A DNA stretch of 64,000 nt from Sarcophilus harrisii (taxonomy: Eukaryota; Chordata; Mammalia; Dasyuromorphia; Dasyuridae): positions 25,345,064 through 25,409,063 of the forward strand of contig NC_045430.1 in assembly GCF_902635505.1 (NCBI RefSeq), in the 5' to 3' direction. Both the position numbers and the translations under genes were made by a program. Positions within the stretch are counted from its first letter, which is position 1, and each line of letters opens with the position of its first letter. This document shows, piece by piece, positions 9,696 through 19,689 of the stretch. A model generated the notes under the pieces. It was not told where the DNA came from, ran no database searches, and worked only from the letters and a program-made list of their open reading frames with translations.

Positions 9696-11315
9696 CATAG
9701 CATAATTTTTTAAAAAGACAAATGCTTCCTCAGCAAAACCCACATCTTCCTGGTCTTTCTTACCTATAAAGACCAGTAAGTAAATGTACCATAACATCTT
9801 CAAAAGATTTCTCTTAACTTCCAGTTACAATGTCCCCATCAGCTGAGTGAGCAGATGTGGCATGGGACCATGGCTTCATCAAGGCTCGTCAGACCAGACT
9901 AAAAATATTTCCTTGTGTTGACAAGGTACTAGACCAGTGACAGGGAGCACTCTCCTTGACAAAGTCACAATATCCTTGTGATGCAGAGATTATATATGTG
10001 AATTTGCAAGTGGTTGAATGATCAGACTCAATGATTAATGAATTGATGCTAGAGTCCCTTCCACCTCTAAATCTATGATCCTATAAAGCTAATCTAAAAT
10101 GAAATATTACTGGTGTAATTAGCAATTCTGTAGTTGACTCAATACTTAATCAATACTAAAAACTGACACAGAAGAACTTTGAAGTTATGGTACATCCTGA
10201 ATTTTAATATTTCCTTGTTGAAGATGTCTGTATACATCCACTATAGGACATTAAATGGAAAACCACAAGATTTCATTTGGAGTGATTTAAATATTTGCAT
10301 CTAGGTTGCCATTAATTTTGTTCAGGGAAATTTTATTTTAGCAAATTGAAAGAACATAATGTGTGAAGGAGGGAAGGCCAAAATTGAGTTTTTCTCTTCA
10401 TAAGAAGGAACAAACAAAAGAAACCAGCAATATGATGCTCTGGTCTTCTAAGTTTTCATCACCTTTTTTCCCCTCCTTTTTTTTTTTAAATTTAAAATTA
10501 AATTTAAAATAAGGAAAAACAAAATAGAAAAAGAAAGGCAGGAAAGGAAAATGAAAAAAAAATTGTCTTGGCCCAGCAAAACATCAAGGAAGATTCAAAT
10601 ATGTAACAATAAATTTCCATTTCAAGAAAGCCTATATAATAATAGAAGAGATTATAAATTGATGATTGTCTATTTTTTCTTTGCCTCTGTGTAGATTATT
10701 CTTTTGTTCGCTGCTATGCAATATCACCTTTAATCTAATAAATAGTATGTCCTGACCTATTGGGTAACTATCTTCATAATTGCTTGGGACCTTACCAGGG
10801 ACCCACAGAGACAAAGAATGAACACTTGAGGATTAATAACTCCCTTCCCTTTGGCCAATTTTGGGATGTTCTATTTGATTGCAAGACCTGCTAACATCAT
10901 TTTAATTTTAAACGTTTCTTAATATGGTGAGTGAAGCTGTAGCCATCTCCTCTAGGAAAAGTCTTTAGGGAAGATCTTGATAAGACCTATTGTACTGATA
11001 AAAGGGAAGGACAAAGGTTGGAATAGCCATCAACCCCAAGTGCTAGGAAACACAGCAATGTACATAGAAGCCCAGGAATAAATAGCAGCAATGCATAGAT
11101 ACTTGGCCCTACTTCCAACCCAGTCCCCATATAAGTTCTCCAGAGAAACATCTCTTGTAGAAATAAAACCTGGCAACTTTCTCTGCAGGTACTGCAGCGC
11201 CATTGACCCCAAACTATGAAATGACTCAATATCAGAAAAGCACTTGGTTTATCACTGGAAAATAATCCTAAAGAAAAATGTATTATCATCTGCTTTGCCA
11301 TCGTATCTCATGAAC
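9696..11315. other. Mostly unassigned intergenic DNA
   Basis: AT-rich. About 10010-10085 looks like a MIR3 tail (AGAGTCCCTTCCACCTCTAA). An A/T-rich low-complexity patch lies at 10470-10570. The minus strand is open for about 100 codons at 10987-11301 but shows no family features. Nothing else is recognised. Confidence 0.4.
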
Positions 11316-11329
11316 CAAACAACTTTTTC

Positions 11330-11675
11330 TTTTCTTTTTTTTTTAATACTTTTCTCATTTTATTTTTTTTTAATTTAATAGCCTTTTTATTTACAGGTTA
11401 TATGTATGGGTAACTTTACAGCATTGACAATTGCCAAACCTCTTGTTCCAAATTTTCACCTCTTACCCCCTACCCCTTTCCTCAGATGGCAGGATGACCA
11501 GTAGATGTTAAATATATTAAAATATAACTTAGATACACAATAAGTATACATGACCAAACCGTTATTTTGCTGTACAAAAACAATCAGACTCTGAAATATT
11601 GTACAATTAGCTTGTGAAGGAAATAAAAAATGCAGGTGGGCAAAAATATAGGGATTGGGAATTCAATGTAATGGT
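11330..11675 (-). mobile_element. LINE L1 3' end, type A, with 14-bp TSD
   Basis: Reversed L1 3' end of the second type: GCCTTTTTATTTACAGG, CAGCATTGACAATTGCCAAA, CCAAACCGTTATTTTGCTGT. Bounded by perfect direct repeats CAAACAACTTTTTC at 11316-11329 and 11676-11689. A short, cleanly delimited, 5'-truncated insertion. Confidence 0.93.
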
Positions 11676-11937
11676 CAAACAACTTTTTCATCTGCCTTGT
11701 AACTCAACAAGTGTTGGCTTATTGAGAGAAAGGACCTTCACACATTTTTTAAAATTTAGATTCCCAGAAATTGTATAGTGAATAATCTTAAAATTCAGAA
11801 GTAAGTTTCAACAACTCTACTCTTTGAGTGAACAGTCTGAACCTTAAGAATTTAAAAAGTTGGTCTGGAGGTGGGGATAAGGGAGAGAATCTGGAACTCA
11901 AAAAAAATTTTGTGAGGGATTATATTTTTTATTTTTT

Positions 11938-12462
11938 TTAAAGCTTTTTATTTTCAAAACATATGTATAAAGAGTTTTCAACATTCACCTTTACAGAACC
12001 TTGTGTTCCAAGTTCTTCTTACTCCCTTCCTTCTATCCTCTCCTCTAGGCTGCAAGTAATCCAATATATGTTAAACATGTGTAGTTCTTCTATATATATT
12101 TCCATAATTAATCATGCTGCACAAGAAAAATTAGATCAAAAAAGAAAAAATGAGAAAGAACACAAAAATGCAAACAAAACAACAAAAAAAGGAAAATACT
12201 ATGTTGTGATCCACACTGGATCCCCATGGCCCTCTCTCTGGATGCAGATGGCTCTCTTCATCACAAGTCTATTGGAATTGACCTGAATCATTTCATTGTT
12301 GAAAAGAGCCAATTCCATTAGAATTGATCATCATATAATCTTGTTATCACTGTGTACAATGTTCTCCTGATTTTACTCACCTCATTTAGCATCAGTTCAT
12401 GTAAGTATCTCCAGACCTTTCTGAAATTATCCTGCTGATCATTTCTTACAGAACAATAATAT
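11938..12462 (-). mobile_element. LINE L1 3' end, type B
   Basis: Reversed: AAGCTTTTTATTTTCAAAAC, CACCTTTACAGAACCTTGTG, ATGCTGCACAAGAAAAATTA, CTCTCTGGATGCAGATGGCT. Truncated just inside ORF2. A small plus-strand snippet resembling the same 3' UTR (about 11866-11930) lies next to it. Confidence 0.85.
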
Positions 12463-12904
12463 ATAACTCAAAATTTAAAAAAAATAATGTAACAGGGGGG
12501 AAATTAAATAAATAATAAGAGAAAAATCAAATAATTTTAAAAGTAGTTTGTAGAAGAGAAAGCCTTTATTATAATCTTGAGATTTTATACTGTGAGAGAA
12601 AAGAATTAACAATGTTAATGTTTGGGAATCTGAATGGACTGTGTGCATTTTGATCTGGTTTTATAATATGGATTTTGCCAGTACTAGGATCTAAATTAAC
12701 AGGGAAAAACATCTATAAAAGGATAGAGATAGTCACAAGGATATCAAGAATAGTATGGCCAGGGCCATACTGAAAAAAAAGGTTCCTCTCTCTAATCTAG
12801 GTAGATTATGAGCAAAAAACAATGCCCTTGCCACACTGATGATTTCATTTCTTCTTGGGAATCAGAATTATTGGAGGACTTGAAAGAGATTTATGTAAGG
12901 TGCA

Positions 12905-13030
12905 TTCAGGCAATCAGTCAGCAAGTATTTATTAATCTCCTATCATGTGCTTGGTACTGTATTAGGAACTGGTGCTATAAATCCAAAGAACAAAATGATC
13001 CCTACTCTAAAGGAGATTCTGTTATATCAA
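12905..13030 (-). mobile_element. L2 LINE 3'-end fragment
   Basis: Reversed L2 tail: CAAGTATTTATTAATCTCCT, GTGCTTGGTACTGTATTAGG. The preceding 12463-12900 shows nothing recognisable. Confidence 0.65.
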
Positions 13031-13063
13031 GGGAGATCTGAAACCATCTCACTTGTCATTTCT

Positions 13064-14035
13064 TGTTGGAATCTTTACAAACTGTTAAGCCATTGGAGTT
13101 GATTTGATCTTAGAAAGAGATATTTTGGGACAGAACTTGAAACAAGGTATACATAAATCCATCAATATGGTAGGCATTACACATAGTTACATAAGCACAT
13201 AGCAATATAACACAGGCTAGTAGCAATGTAACAAACAGCATGAATCAACATGAGAATTTGTACAATTGTCCATAAGTCCTAGAAATAGTCCCAAAGAAAT
13301 CCATTGTCCATTAATGTGCCAAGAATCCAATAATAGATATTAAAGTTATTTTAACAGTCTCATTATCAGCCATGCTCTTTCAGTATCAGATGTTTCTTGA
13401 ATCTTCTCCCTTGTTTAGAGGTTTTTCTCTTTTTCTGTTTCTCTCTGATGGACAAGGCAAATATGGCTCGTTGGCACCCATCTGATTCCTTCTCCTCCTG
13501 TAAAGATGCAAGCAAATCCTCTTCCCCCAGCAGTTAACCTATCTGGTCCCTTCCATTCACCACTTTCTGGATCTCTCCACATCACTTGGTGATTATCTAG
13601 AGATAGTGGAGCTGCTCGCACTGGACACTGCTCTTCTGGTGAGTTATAAAACCTGTCTGCTGGAGCCAGTGCATCTTTATCAAAAATTTAAAAATTAATG
13701 GTATACAGAACTAAATTTAGAAATTCTCTAGAGTTACCTGTGGCAATGGGGTACACTCTGGAAGAAAGCCTACAAGCCCTATCTTGGAGGCAAGAGAGAT
13801 TCATCGAATCTTCTACCTTGGTGCTGGCTGAAGGCTGAAGAAAGCAGAAGCAGAAGCCAAGGACAAAGCTGCAAGATCTCTTGGAGCCAGGCAGAGAGTT
13901 AGGCCTCAACTAACCGGGCTATTTTAGAAGGAGAAATAAACGTTTGCATTTTTACCAGCTGGCTGCGATTTTGGAGTAATTATTTATTTTAACTGAAACT
14001 AAGGCTGCCTCCAGAAAAACCTTCACAATTTCTAA
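13064..14035 (+). mobile_element. ERV fossil complex: LTR family B pieces around antisense class II pol remnant
   Basis: A plus-strand LTR start is seen at 13064 (TGTTGGAATCTTTAC) and a plus-strand LTR 3' part at 13690-14035 (GGTGCTGGCTGAAGGCTGAA, AAAGCTGCAAGATCTCTTGG, then an AATAAA at about 13936). Between them, about 13400-13660 on the minus strand resembles the integrase C-terminal domain of class II (betaretrovirus-like) ERVs, with WRDPESGEWKGPDRL and GGEGIRWVPTSHI. The element is broken and old; the mixed orientations show rearrangement or insertion of one element into another. Confidence 0.65.
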
Positions 14036-14150
14036 TAGCACAATTATATTTCATCACAATCATCTACCACAACTTGTTCAGCCATACTCCAATTGATGGG
14101 CATACCATTACCTTCCAATTTTTGGCCAACACATAAAATGCAAATTATTT
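14030..14150 (-). mobile_element. Old L1 fragment
   Basis: Reversed L1 ORF2 C-terminal module: TTATATTTCATCACAATCAT, CCAATTGATGGGCATACC. Belongs to an older L1 branch than types A-C. Confidence 0.6.
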
Positions 14151-15240
14151 TCAATGGATGGGAGGGCAAAGATTTGGTCAAACCCAGAATGCTTAAAGTA
14201 ACTTCTCATGTAAGTTCCTTCAACTCCAACTAGCAACATGTAAATAAGGATGTGTGAATGGTGACAGTAATTCTGGTGTGAGCTTTGGCAAGGGATGAAC
14301 GATGATAGAACAATGGATAAGGAATCCAAGAGTAGGTGATGGTCTGAGATTAAGCTGATTAACTATAGAATCACTATTGGAAAGGGAGGAAAAGAGAGGC
14401 AATTCAGGGACTGAAAAAGTACTAAAGGGTGGAGATATTAGAGATCATCATGAAGAAAAATGACTTTAGGAGGAGTGAGGCATAGGGAGGGATAAAATGA
14501 TGGGAATTTCTGTAGGATAAAAGAATAAGAGTTTTAATTGAGGAAGTCAATCCTTGTGGGCAAAAATATAAGGAGTGAGTATCCCTGTGTGTGGCTGTGG
14601 GGTGGGGAGTGAAACAGTAGATTGTGGAGAAGGTTCATCAGCATGAGTGTTGAAGGTCCTGAGTATAAAATAAAGGGCTAGAGATGAGAGAAAGACATTG
14701 AACTAAATTCCTCAAGAAAGGAGGCATAATAAACTTGAGAATGGGTACAAAACAGCCACCATGACTTTGAATAGGGCAGAACCTAGTGAATTGAGTGATA
14801 GAAGTGAAAAGAGAATCAAGTAGAAGCAGTGGGGAGCAAGGAGTATCCCCATTCTGATCGAAGGTGGGAAGTGGGGAAGACAATGAGAACAAAGGTGGAG
14901 CTGATGCAAGTGAAGATGTCCAGAGATACCATGTAACTGAGGGAAAACGGGGCTCAGTGAGACCAAGTAGAAGGAAGGTGAAAGAGAGGAAGAGATCCAG
15001 AATAAGAGAAAGTTTACTGTGGAAGGAGAATTCCAGAGGACACAGTGAAAGGACTAAGCGAGTTGGAGTGGAACATGAATGGGGTAAATTGAGAAAGATG
15101 GGAATGAAAGAACAAAAAATGGCAGTTGAGTATAGTTCAATGCTAGGTGACCTATGGTTAAATAATACAGGGATAAGTATAAGTATCAGATGTTGGATGT
15201 TTGTTATTTTTAAGGGTGGTAATAAGTAGCAGATGAACAC
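14151..15240. other. Purine-rich stretch of unknown origin
   Basis: Roughly 1.1 kb with strong G/A bias on the plus strand. The minus strand is therefore Leu/Ser/Pro/Phe-rich and stays open for 200 codons at 14638-15240. I recognise no domain, signal peptide or splice context. The composition resembles a reversed LINE such as L2 but I could not match it to one. Most likely a worn transposon. Confidence 0.35.
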
Positions 15241-15326
15241 TAATACTTACAAGCCTTGAAGGAGCATTATTGTGTGACACAAGCCAAGGATTTAGTCACC
15301 TCTCCTATTCATCTTATATATTATAG

Positions 15327-15510
15327 TAAAACTTCTTGCTATAAGTGACCTACATGAGGTCATGTAACTGAATGTAGGGGATTGTGAAATCATGATTTAT
15401 TATCAAGAAAGGTTTAATTTGTATACCTTTTTTATATTCCTATTACCTGAGGTCATGTAAAAATTCCTGGAGCAAAAAGGGGTGGAGTGGAAAAAGTTTA
15501 AGAAATCCTG
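15327..15510 (-). mobile_element. hAT-type miniature transposon (same family as 30573-30763)
   Basis: Reverse orientation of the 30.6-kb element: GTAAAAATTCCTGGAGCAAA, TTTATTATCAAGAAAGG, ending GTTTAAGAAATCCTG. Terminal inverted repeats are worn. Flanks TATTATAG (15319-15326) and TGTTATAG (15511-15518) look like a decayed 8-bp TSD, the hAT length. Confidence 0.75.
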
Positions 15511-15534
15511 TGTTATAGGTTGTTTGTACATATT

Positions 15535-15672
15535 GATTTACTTCATCTCTCCCATTAGATTGTGAGCTTCTGAAGAACAGAGACTATCTTTTCCTCCTTT
15601 TTTTTTTTATCTTCATTGCTTAGCAAAGCACCTGGCATAGAATAGATCTTGATAAATGTTTGTTGATTATTA
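15535..15672 (+). mobile_element. L2 LINE 3' end
   Basis: TCTCTCCCATTAGATTGTGA, TTAGCAAAGCACCTGGCATA, GATAAATGTTTGTTGATTAT: typical sense L2 terminus. Confidence 0.8.
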
Positions 15673-15767
15673 TTGACCCACATCTGCTACTATACTAGGC
15701 TGACTGAATCAAATGGTCTTGTTGCTGGATCTCCCTGCTGGCTGAGGGAGTTTTCTTTAAATAATAG

Positions 15768-15862
15768 CAGCTTTTGATTTTTTAAAATACATGCAAAGAT
15801 AATTTTCAACATTCTCCCTTACAAAAATCTGTGTTCCAAATTTTTCTCTTTCTCTCTGGCAG
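15768..15862 (-). mobile_element. L1 type B 3'-terminal scrap
   Basis: AATACATGCAAAGATAATTT, CAACATTCTCCCTTAC, TGTTCCAAATTTTTCTC: only the last roughly 90 bp of the L1. The following 15863-16355 shows nothing recognised. Confidence 0.7.
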
Positions 15863-16359
15863 AGGGAGTTTAAGATGTGCTTTATAAGCCTTGAACTAAC
15901 ATATTGATGTCAGATATTATTGTTATTGTTTTATTTATATTTTTCTTTCCCTGGAAGATTAATTTTGTAACTGCTATTGGTCTGGCAGGTTTGGAGAAAT
16001 TTATCTAATATTTAATAGGTCATGGAAATAATTCTTATAACGATTGCTGTACACCTTGTTGCAGCTGATGACTAATTGGAAATTTGTCATTATTGATATA
16101 GAGAAAGAAATAACTAAGAACATACACAAGATTTATGAAGCTTGTTTGATCAACTTCCAGTGTCTGATTATAAAAGGAGAAACTTACTTTGAGGATGTTT
16201 TGACTAGAGCTGCTTCTCCCATCTGCTGATAATCTAGCAGTAATTTTTGTTCTCTATACATTGTTCTGAACACTTCTCTTTTAGTAAATTAAAAAGCAAC
16301 ATTAAAAAAACAAACCTCAGACAAAATTAAGAGGAAATTAATTTTTAATTAATTAATAG

Positions 16360-16524
16360 GAGCAGCTAGGTGGTGCAGTGGATAGAGCAACAGCCCTGAA
16401 GTCAGGAGGACCTCAGTTCAAATTTGACCTCAGACACTTAGCACTTCCTAGCTGTGTAACCCTAAGGCAAGTCACTTAACCCCAATTGCCTTAGCAAAAA
16501 AAAAAAAAAAAAAAAAAAAAAGGA
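16360..16524 (+). mobile_element. Poly(A)-tailed tRNA-derived SINE
   Basis: GGAGCAGCTAGGTGGTGCAG head, CTGAAGTCAGGAGGACCTCA, AGGCAAGTCACTTAACCCC, GCCTTAGC and an A-tail of about 25. Near-complete, young-looking copy of the common marsupial SINE mobilised by L1. Confidence 0.9.
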
Positions 16525-16609
16525 AATTAAACTAATTAAATCAAAAGACAAAACTGGAGCCAAAAAGTGTTACTGATAGAGGAAGAAATGCATGGCATAA
16601 AAGGTAAGA

Positions 16610-16850
16610 ACTATGGGTTCAGGCCCTGGCCCAGAGGCTTATTATGTATATAACTCTGGGCCAAACATCTAATCTCAGTTTCCTTACTTGTAAAATGAGA
16701 GGATGGTATTAAGAGTTTTCTTAGGAACCTTCCAGTTCTAGATTTTTGTCCTATATTTGATCTGAAATGTATTAGTTGTTCAGTTTCATCTCTTACATAA
16801 ATCGGGACTTGGTCTAGATTACCTCTGAGGTCCCTTCTTGAACCAGGATG
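16610..16850 (+). mobile_element. MIR3-like element
   Basis: GGGCCAAACATCTAATCTC, TTTCCTTACTTGTAAAATGA, AACCTTCCAGTTCTAGATTT; then a second tail-like stretch with GATTACCTCTGAGGTCCCTT. Confidence 0.6.
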
Positions 16851-16919
16851 TGGGAGAGATTGTCTGAGATACACTCATAAATGTCATTGTTTAGTACCTG
16901 AATACTTTAGGTCAGTCAA

Positions 16920-17075
16920 ATCAAGTCAACTTCTCATTCTCAAAGAACACCATGACATCAAAATAGAGATACCATGCCATACAAGTGAATTGGATTGAAG
17001 TTAGGGAGGGCTGTGCAAGGTCACTGGGCTCACTTTCCTTCCAATGACCAGATATATAGATCAAGACCACTGGAG
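16920..17075 (-). mobile_element. Marsupial SINE-like repeat (same family as 25950)
   Basis: Minus strand: TGAGCCCAGTGACCTTGCAC, CAATTCACTTGTATGGCATG, TTTGATGTCATGGTG, TTTGAGAATGAG. Same family as the element split by L1 at 25950-26990. Its formal name is not known to me. Confidence 0.6.
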
Positions 17076-17079
17076 ATTC

Positions 17080-17300
17080 TCCCATACTTGTGAACTCCAA
17101 TGAGTACTTAAATACATTAGTAAGTTAGAGAATTTGCTAAGTATCATGCTAAATTGGGCAACTGACTTATCACTTTGTAAGGATTCACTCTAAGGCATGA
17201 ACCAATAAGCATTGTATCAATTCCATTGAGTTAACACTAGGATTCTAACATCTCCTTTGAGTTATCACCTTGTTTCAAGTTCTGGATCATAATAGGAGAT
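17080..17300 (-). mobile_element. ERV LTR fragment, family B-related
   Basis: Minus strand: AACTTGAAACAAGGTGATAA, CTCAATGGAATTGATACAAT, TATTTAAGTACTCATTGGAG. It links the modules seen separately at 6203-6344 and 5762-5800, showing they belong to one LTR family. A fossil. Confidence 0.65.
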
Positions 17301-17334
17301 GGCTCTGGATACCTTGGCCTTTCTTAAGCTAAGG

Positions 17335-17420
17335 TCTTCAACAGGTCTCTACTGAGTACAGGGGATACAAATACAAGACAATTTGTGCTTTCAAGGAGCT
17401 TCCATTCTAAAGGGAGGAAA
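17335..17420 (-). mobile_element. L2 LINE 3'-end fragment
   Basis: GGGGATACAAATACAAGACA, TTCAAGGAGCTTCCATTCTA: reversed L2. The rest to about 17830 is unassigned. Confidence 0.5.
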
Positions 17421-17882
17421 ACAAAATACCATTGTGAGATGAAAAGCAAGGAAGAGGGTATGAGTAGTCCCTTCAACGATACAAATAGGCACCTCTCCAT
17501 GCCTGCCCATCCTGGAGGGCAAATGTTCATATCCTCCCTCAAATCTTCCATAGGAGGTCCATCCCACATTCTGGGAGCCCTCCTACCCACGATGGACTTT
17601 TTTATTGCCTTTTGGGTAATCTCACTTCAGAGACTAGAATATTCCATAACTTGTAGCCATATACTGCCACCAGAAGAATATTGATAATTAAACTATTTTT
17701 TGATAAATTGATAAAAAACAAACTAAATGAATTCCACGGGTTGTTTTTTTAGTTGCATGTAATAATATTGATGATAGGTATTCTTTATCTACTTGTTTGT
17801 CAAATTTTTAAAATAATTAGACAAAACATATAAATTGGACTCACAAAAGTCAGTATTTTTATCTTGGTCATTATTCTTCACT

Positions 17883-18125
17883 GGGCAGCTCAGTAGTAGA
17901 GTTCTAGGCTGAAGTCAAGAAAACTCATCTTGAATTTGAATCTGATCTCAGACACTAATTAACTGTGGTACCCTGAACAAGTCATTTAAACATGTTTGCC
18001 TCAGTTTCCTTATCTGTAAAATGAACCAGAGAAGGAAATAGCAAACTACTCCAGTATCTATGCCAAGAAAACCCAAAATAGGGTCATAAAGAGCTGGACA
18101 TGACTGAATTGACTGAACAGCAATT
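17883..18125 (+). mobile_element. RTE-tailed SINE
   Basis: GGGCAGCTCAGTAGTAGAG head; GAAGGAAATAGCAAACTACT, CCAGTATCTATGCCAAGAAA and GAGCTGGACATGACTGAATT form the RTE/BovB-type tail. Complete but diverged. Confidence 0.85.
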
Positions 18126-18179
18126 ACATTTCATTAGGTCACATCCAATTGTGACTTACTTGATAATGTCTTCATAGCC

Positions 18180-18290
18180 TGAAATACAAATGGATGGGTC
18201 ATGACAAAGATTTTCAAAATCACTATCCAAATACCCTATAAGTCTTTGTGACTCTGGTCTGGCACTCGATCAACTGAACTATATAGCTGC
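18180..18290 (-). mobile_element. Truncated SINE head, inverted
   Basis: Ends GGCACTCGATCAACTGAACT, ATATAGCTGCCC, the reversed SINE head. Forms part of the right side of the inverted duplication. Confidence 0.55.
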
Positions 18291-18431
18291 CCAGTGAAGA
18301 GTAATAATCAAGATAAAGATGCAGACTTATGTGAAGTCAATGAGCTCAGGTTGGTAGCATGAAATGTACTTTAGTTTCCTATGTGTAAAATTAATATATG
18401 AGCAATCTTTCTTAAAAAATAAACTTTTACA

Positions 18432-18576
18432 GGGCAGCTAGGTGGCGCAGTGGATAGAGCACCAGCCCTGAAGTCAGGAGGACTTTAGTTCAAATTTGAC
18501 CTCAGACACTTAATACTTCCTAGCTGTGTGATCCTGGGCAAGTCACTTAACCCCAATTGCCTCGGGGGGGGGGGGG
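18432..18576 (+). mobile_element. tRNA-derived SINE ending in a 13-G run
   Basis: Near-perfect SINE (GGGCAGCTAGGTGGCGCAGT, CTGAAGTCAGGAGGACTTTA, AACCCCAATTGCCTC), but where the sister at 16360 has an A-tail this one has thirteen Gs (18564-18576) and no A-run. Confidence 0.9.
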
Positions 18577-18644
18577 AATTATTAATCTCTTCTGTTTCTT
18601 ATGTTTTCATAGTTATCCTCAGTATTCCATGTAACACATAGCAC

Positions 18645-19540
18645 TTTTTTTAATAATAACTTTTTATTTTCCAAATACATACAAAGATAATTTTCAACTT
18701 TCATACTTACCAAACCTTCCGTTCCAAATTTTTCTCCCTCTCTTCTCTCCACCCCTCTCCTAGACAGCAATCCAATATATTTTAAATATGTACAATTCTA
18801 TGCATATTTCTTTATCATTATGCTGCACAACAAAAATCAATTCAAAAAGGGAAAAAGTGAGAAACCAAACAAGACAAGCAAACAATAACAAAAGTGAAAA
18901 TATTATGTTGTGATCCACATTCAGTCAGTCCTCTCTCTGGGGTGCAGATGTCTCTTTTCATCACAAGATCATTGGAACTGGCCTGACTCATTTTGCTGTT
19001 GAAAAGAGCCACATCCGTCAGAATTGATCATCATATAATTTTGCTGTTACTATAGCAATGTTCTCCTGGTTCTGTTCACTTCACTCAGCAACAGTTCATG
19101 TAAGTCTCTCCAGGCTTTTCTGAAATCATCCCGCTCATCATTTCTTATAGAACAATAATACTCCATAACATTCATAGACCATAACTGATTTAGCAATTCC
19201 CCAACTGATGGGCATTCACTCAGTTTTAATTCCTTGCCACTACAGAAAGAGCTGCTACAAACATTTTTACATATGTGGGTTCTTTTCTCTTTTTTTATGA
19301 TCTCTTTGGGATATAGATTCAGTAGAGACACTGCTGAATCAAAGGATATACACACTTCGGTATCTCTTTAAGCATGGTTCCAAATTGATCTCCAAAATGG
19401 TTGGATCAGTTCACATCTGTGCATTAATGTCCCAGTTTTCCCACATTCCTTCCAACTTTTATCGTTATCTTTCCCTGTCATCTTAGCCAATCTGAGAGGT
19501 ATTTAGTGATACTTCAGAGTTGTCTTCCAAATAGTACTTT
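18645..19540 (-). mobile_element. LINE L1 3' end, type B, with ORF2 C-terminus
   Basis: Reversed 3' UTR (18645-19080) followed by the ORF2 C-terminal region (ICKNVCSSSFCSGKELKLSECPS on the minus strand resembles the VARNWKLNGCPS module). 5'-truncated and degenerate. Confidence 0.85.
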
Positions 19541-19689
19541 GTTAAAGAGGAAAAAAGAATCATCACAATTGGTTGATACTTTGAAAAGTCCAAAAAATGG
19601 ACCTCCTATCTCCCCAAAAGAGTATATTGTATCCATCTTCTCATATTTCCTCAACTGAATCATTCTTGATCTTTATAATTTTTATAGTC

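Larger units (their letters stand above)
17837..18338. repeat. Inverted duplication (about 54-bp arms) around SINEs
   Basis: 17837-17890 and the reverse complement of 18285-18338 are about 80% identical, sharing CTTCACTGGGCAGCT exactly. The arms contain non-SINE flank as well as SINE head. About 390 bp of loop separates them. Confidence 0.8.

Noticed and set aside
14638-15240. 200-codon minus-strand frame as a host gene
   Set aside because: Strong purine/pyrimidine bias explains the openness; no domain, splice sites or promoter seen.
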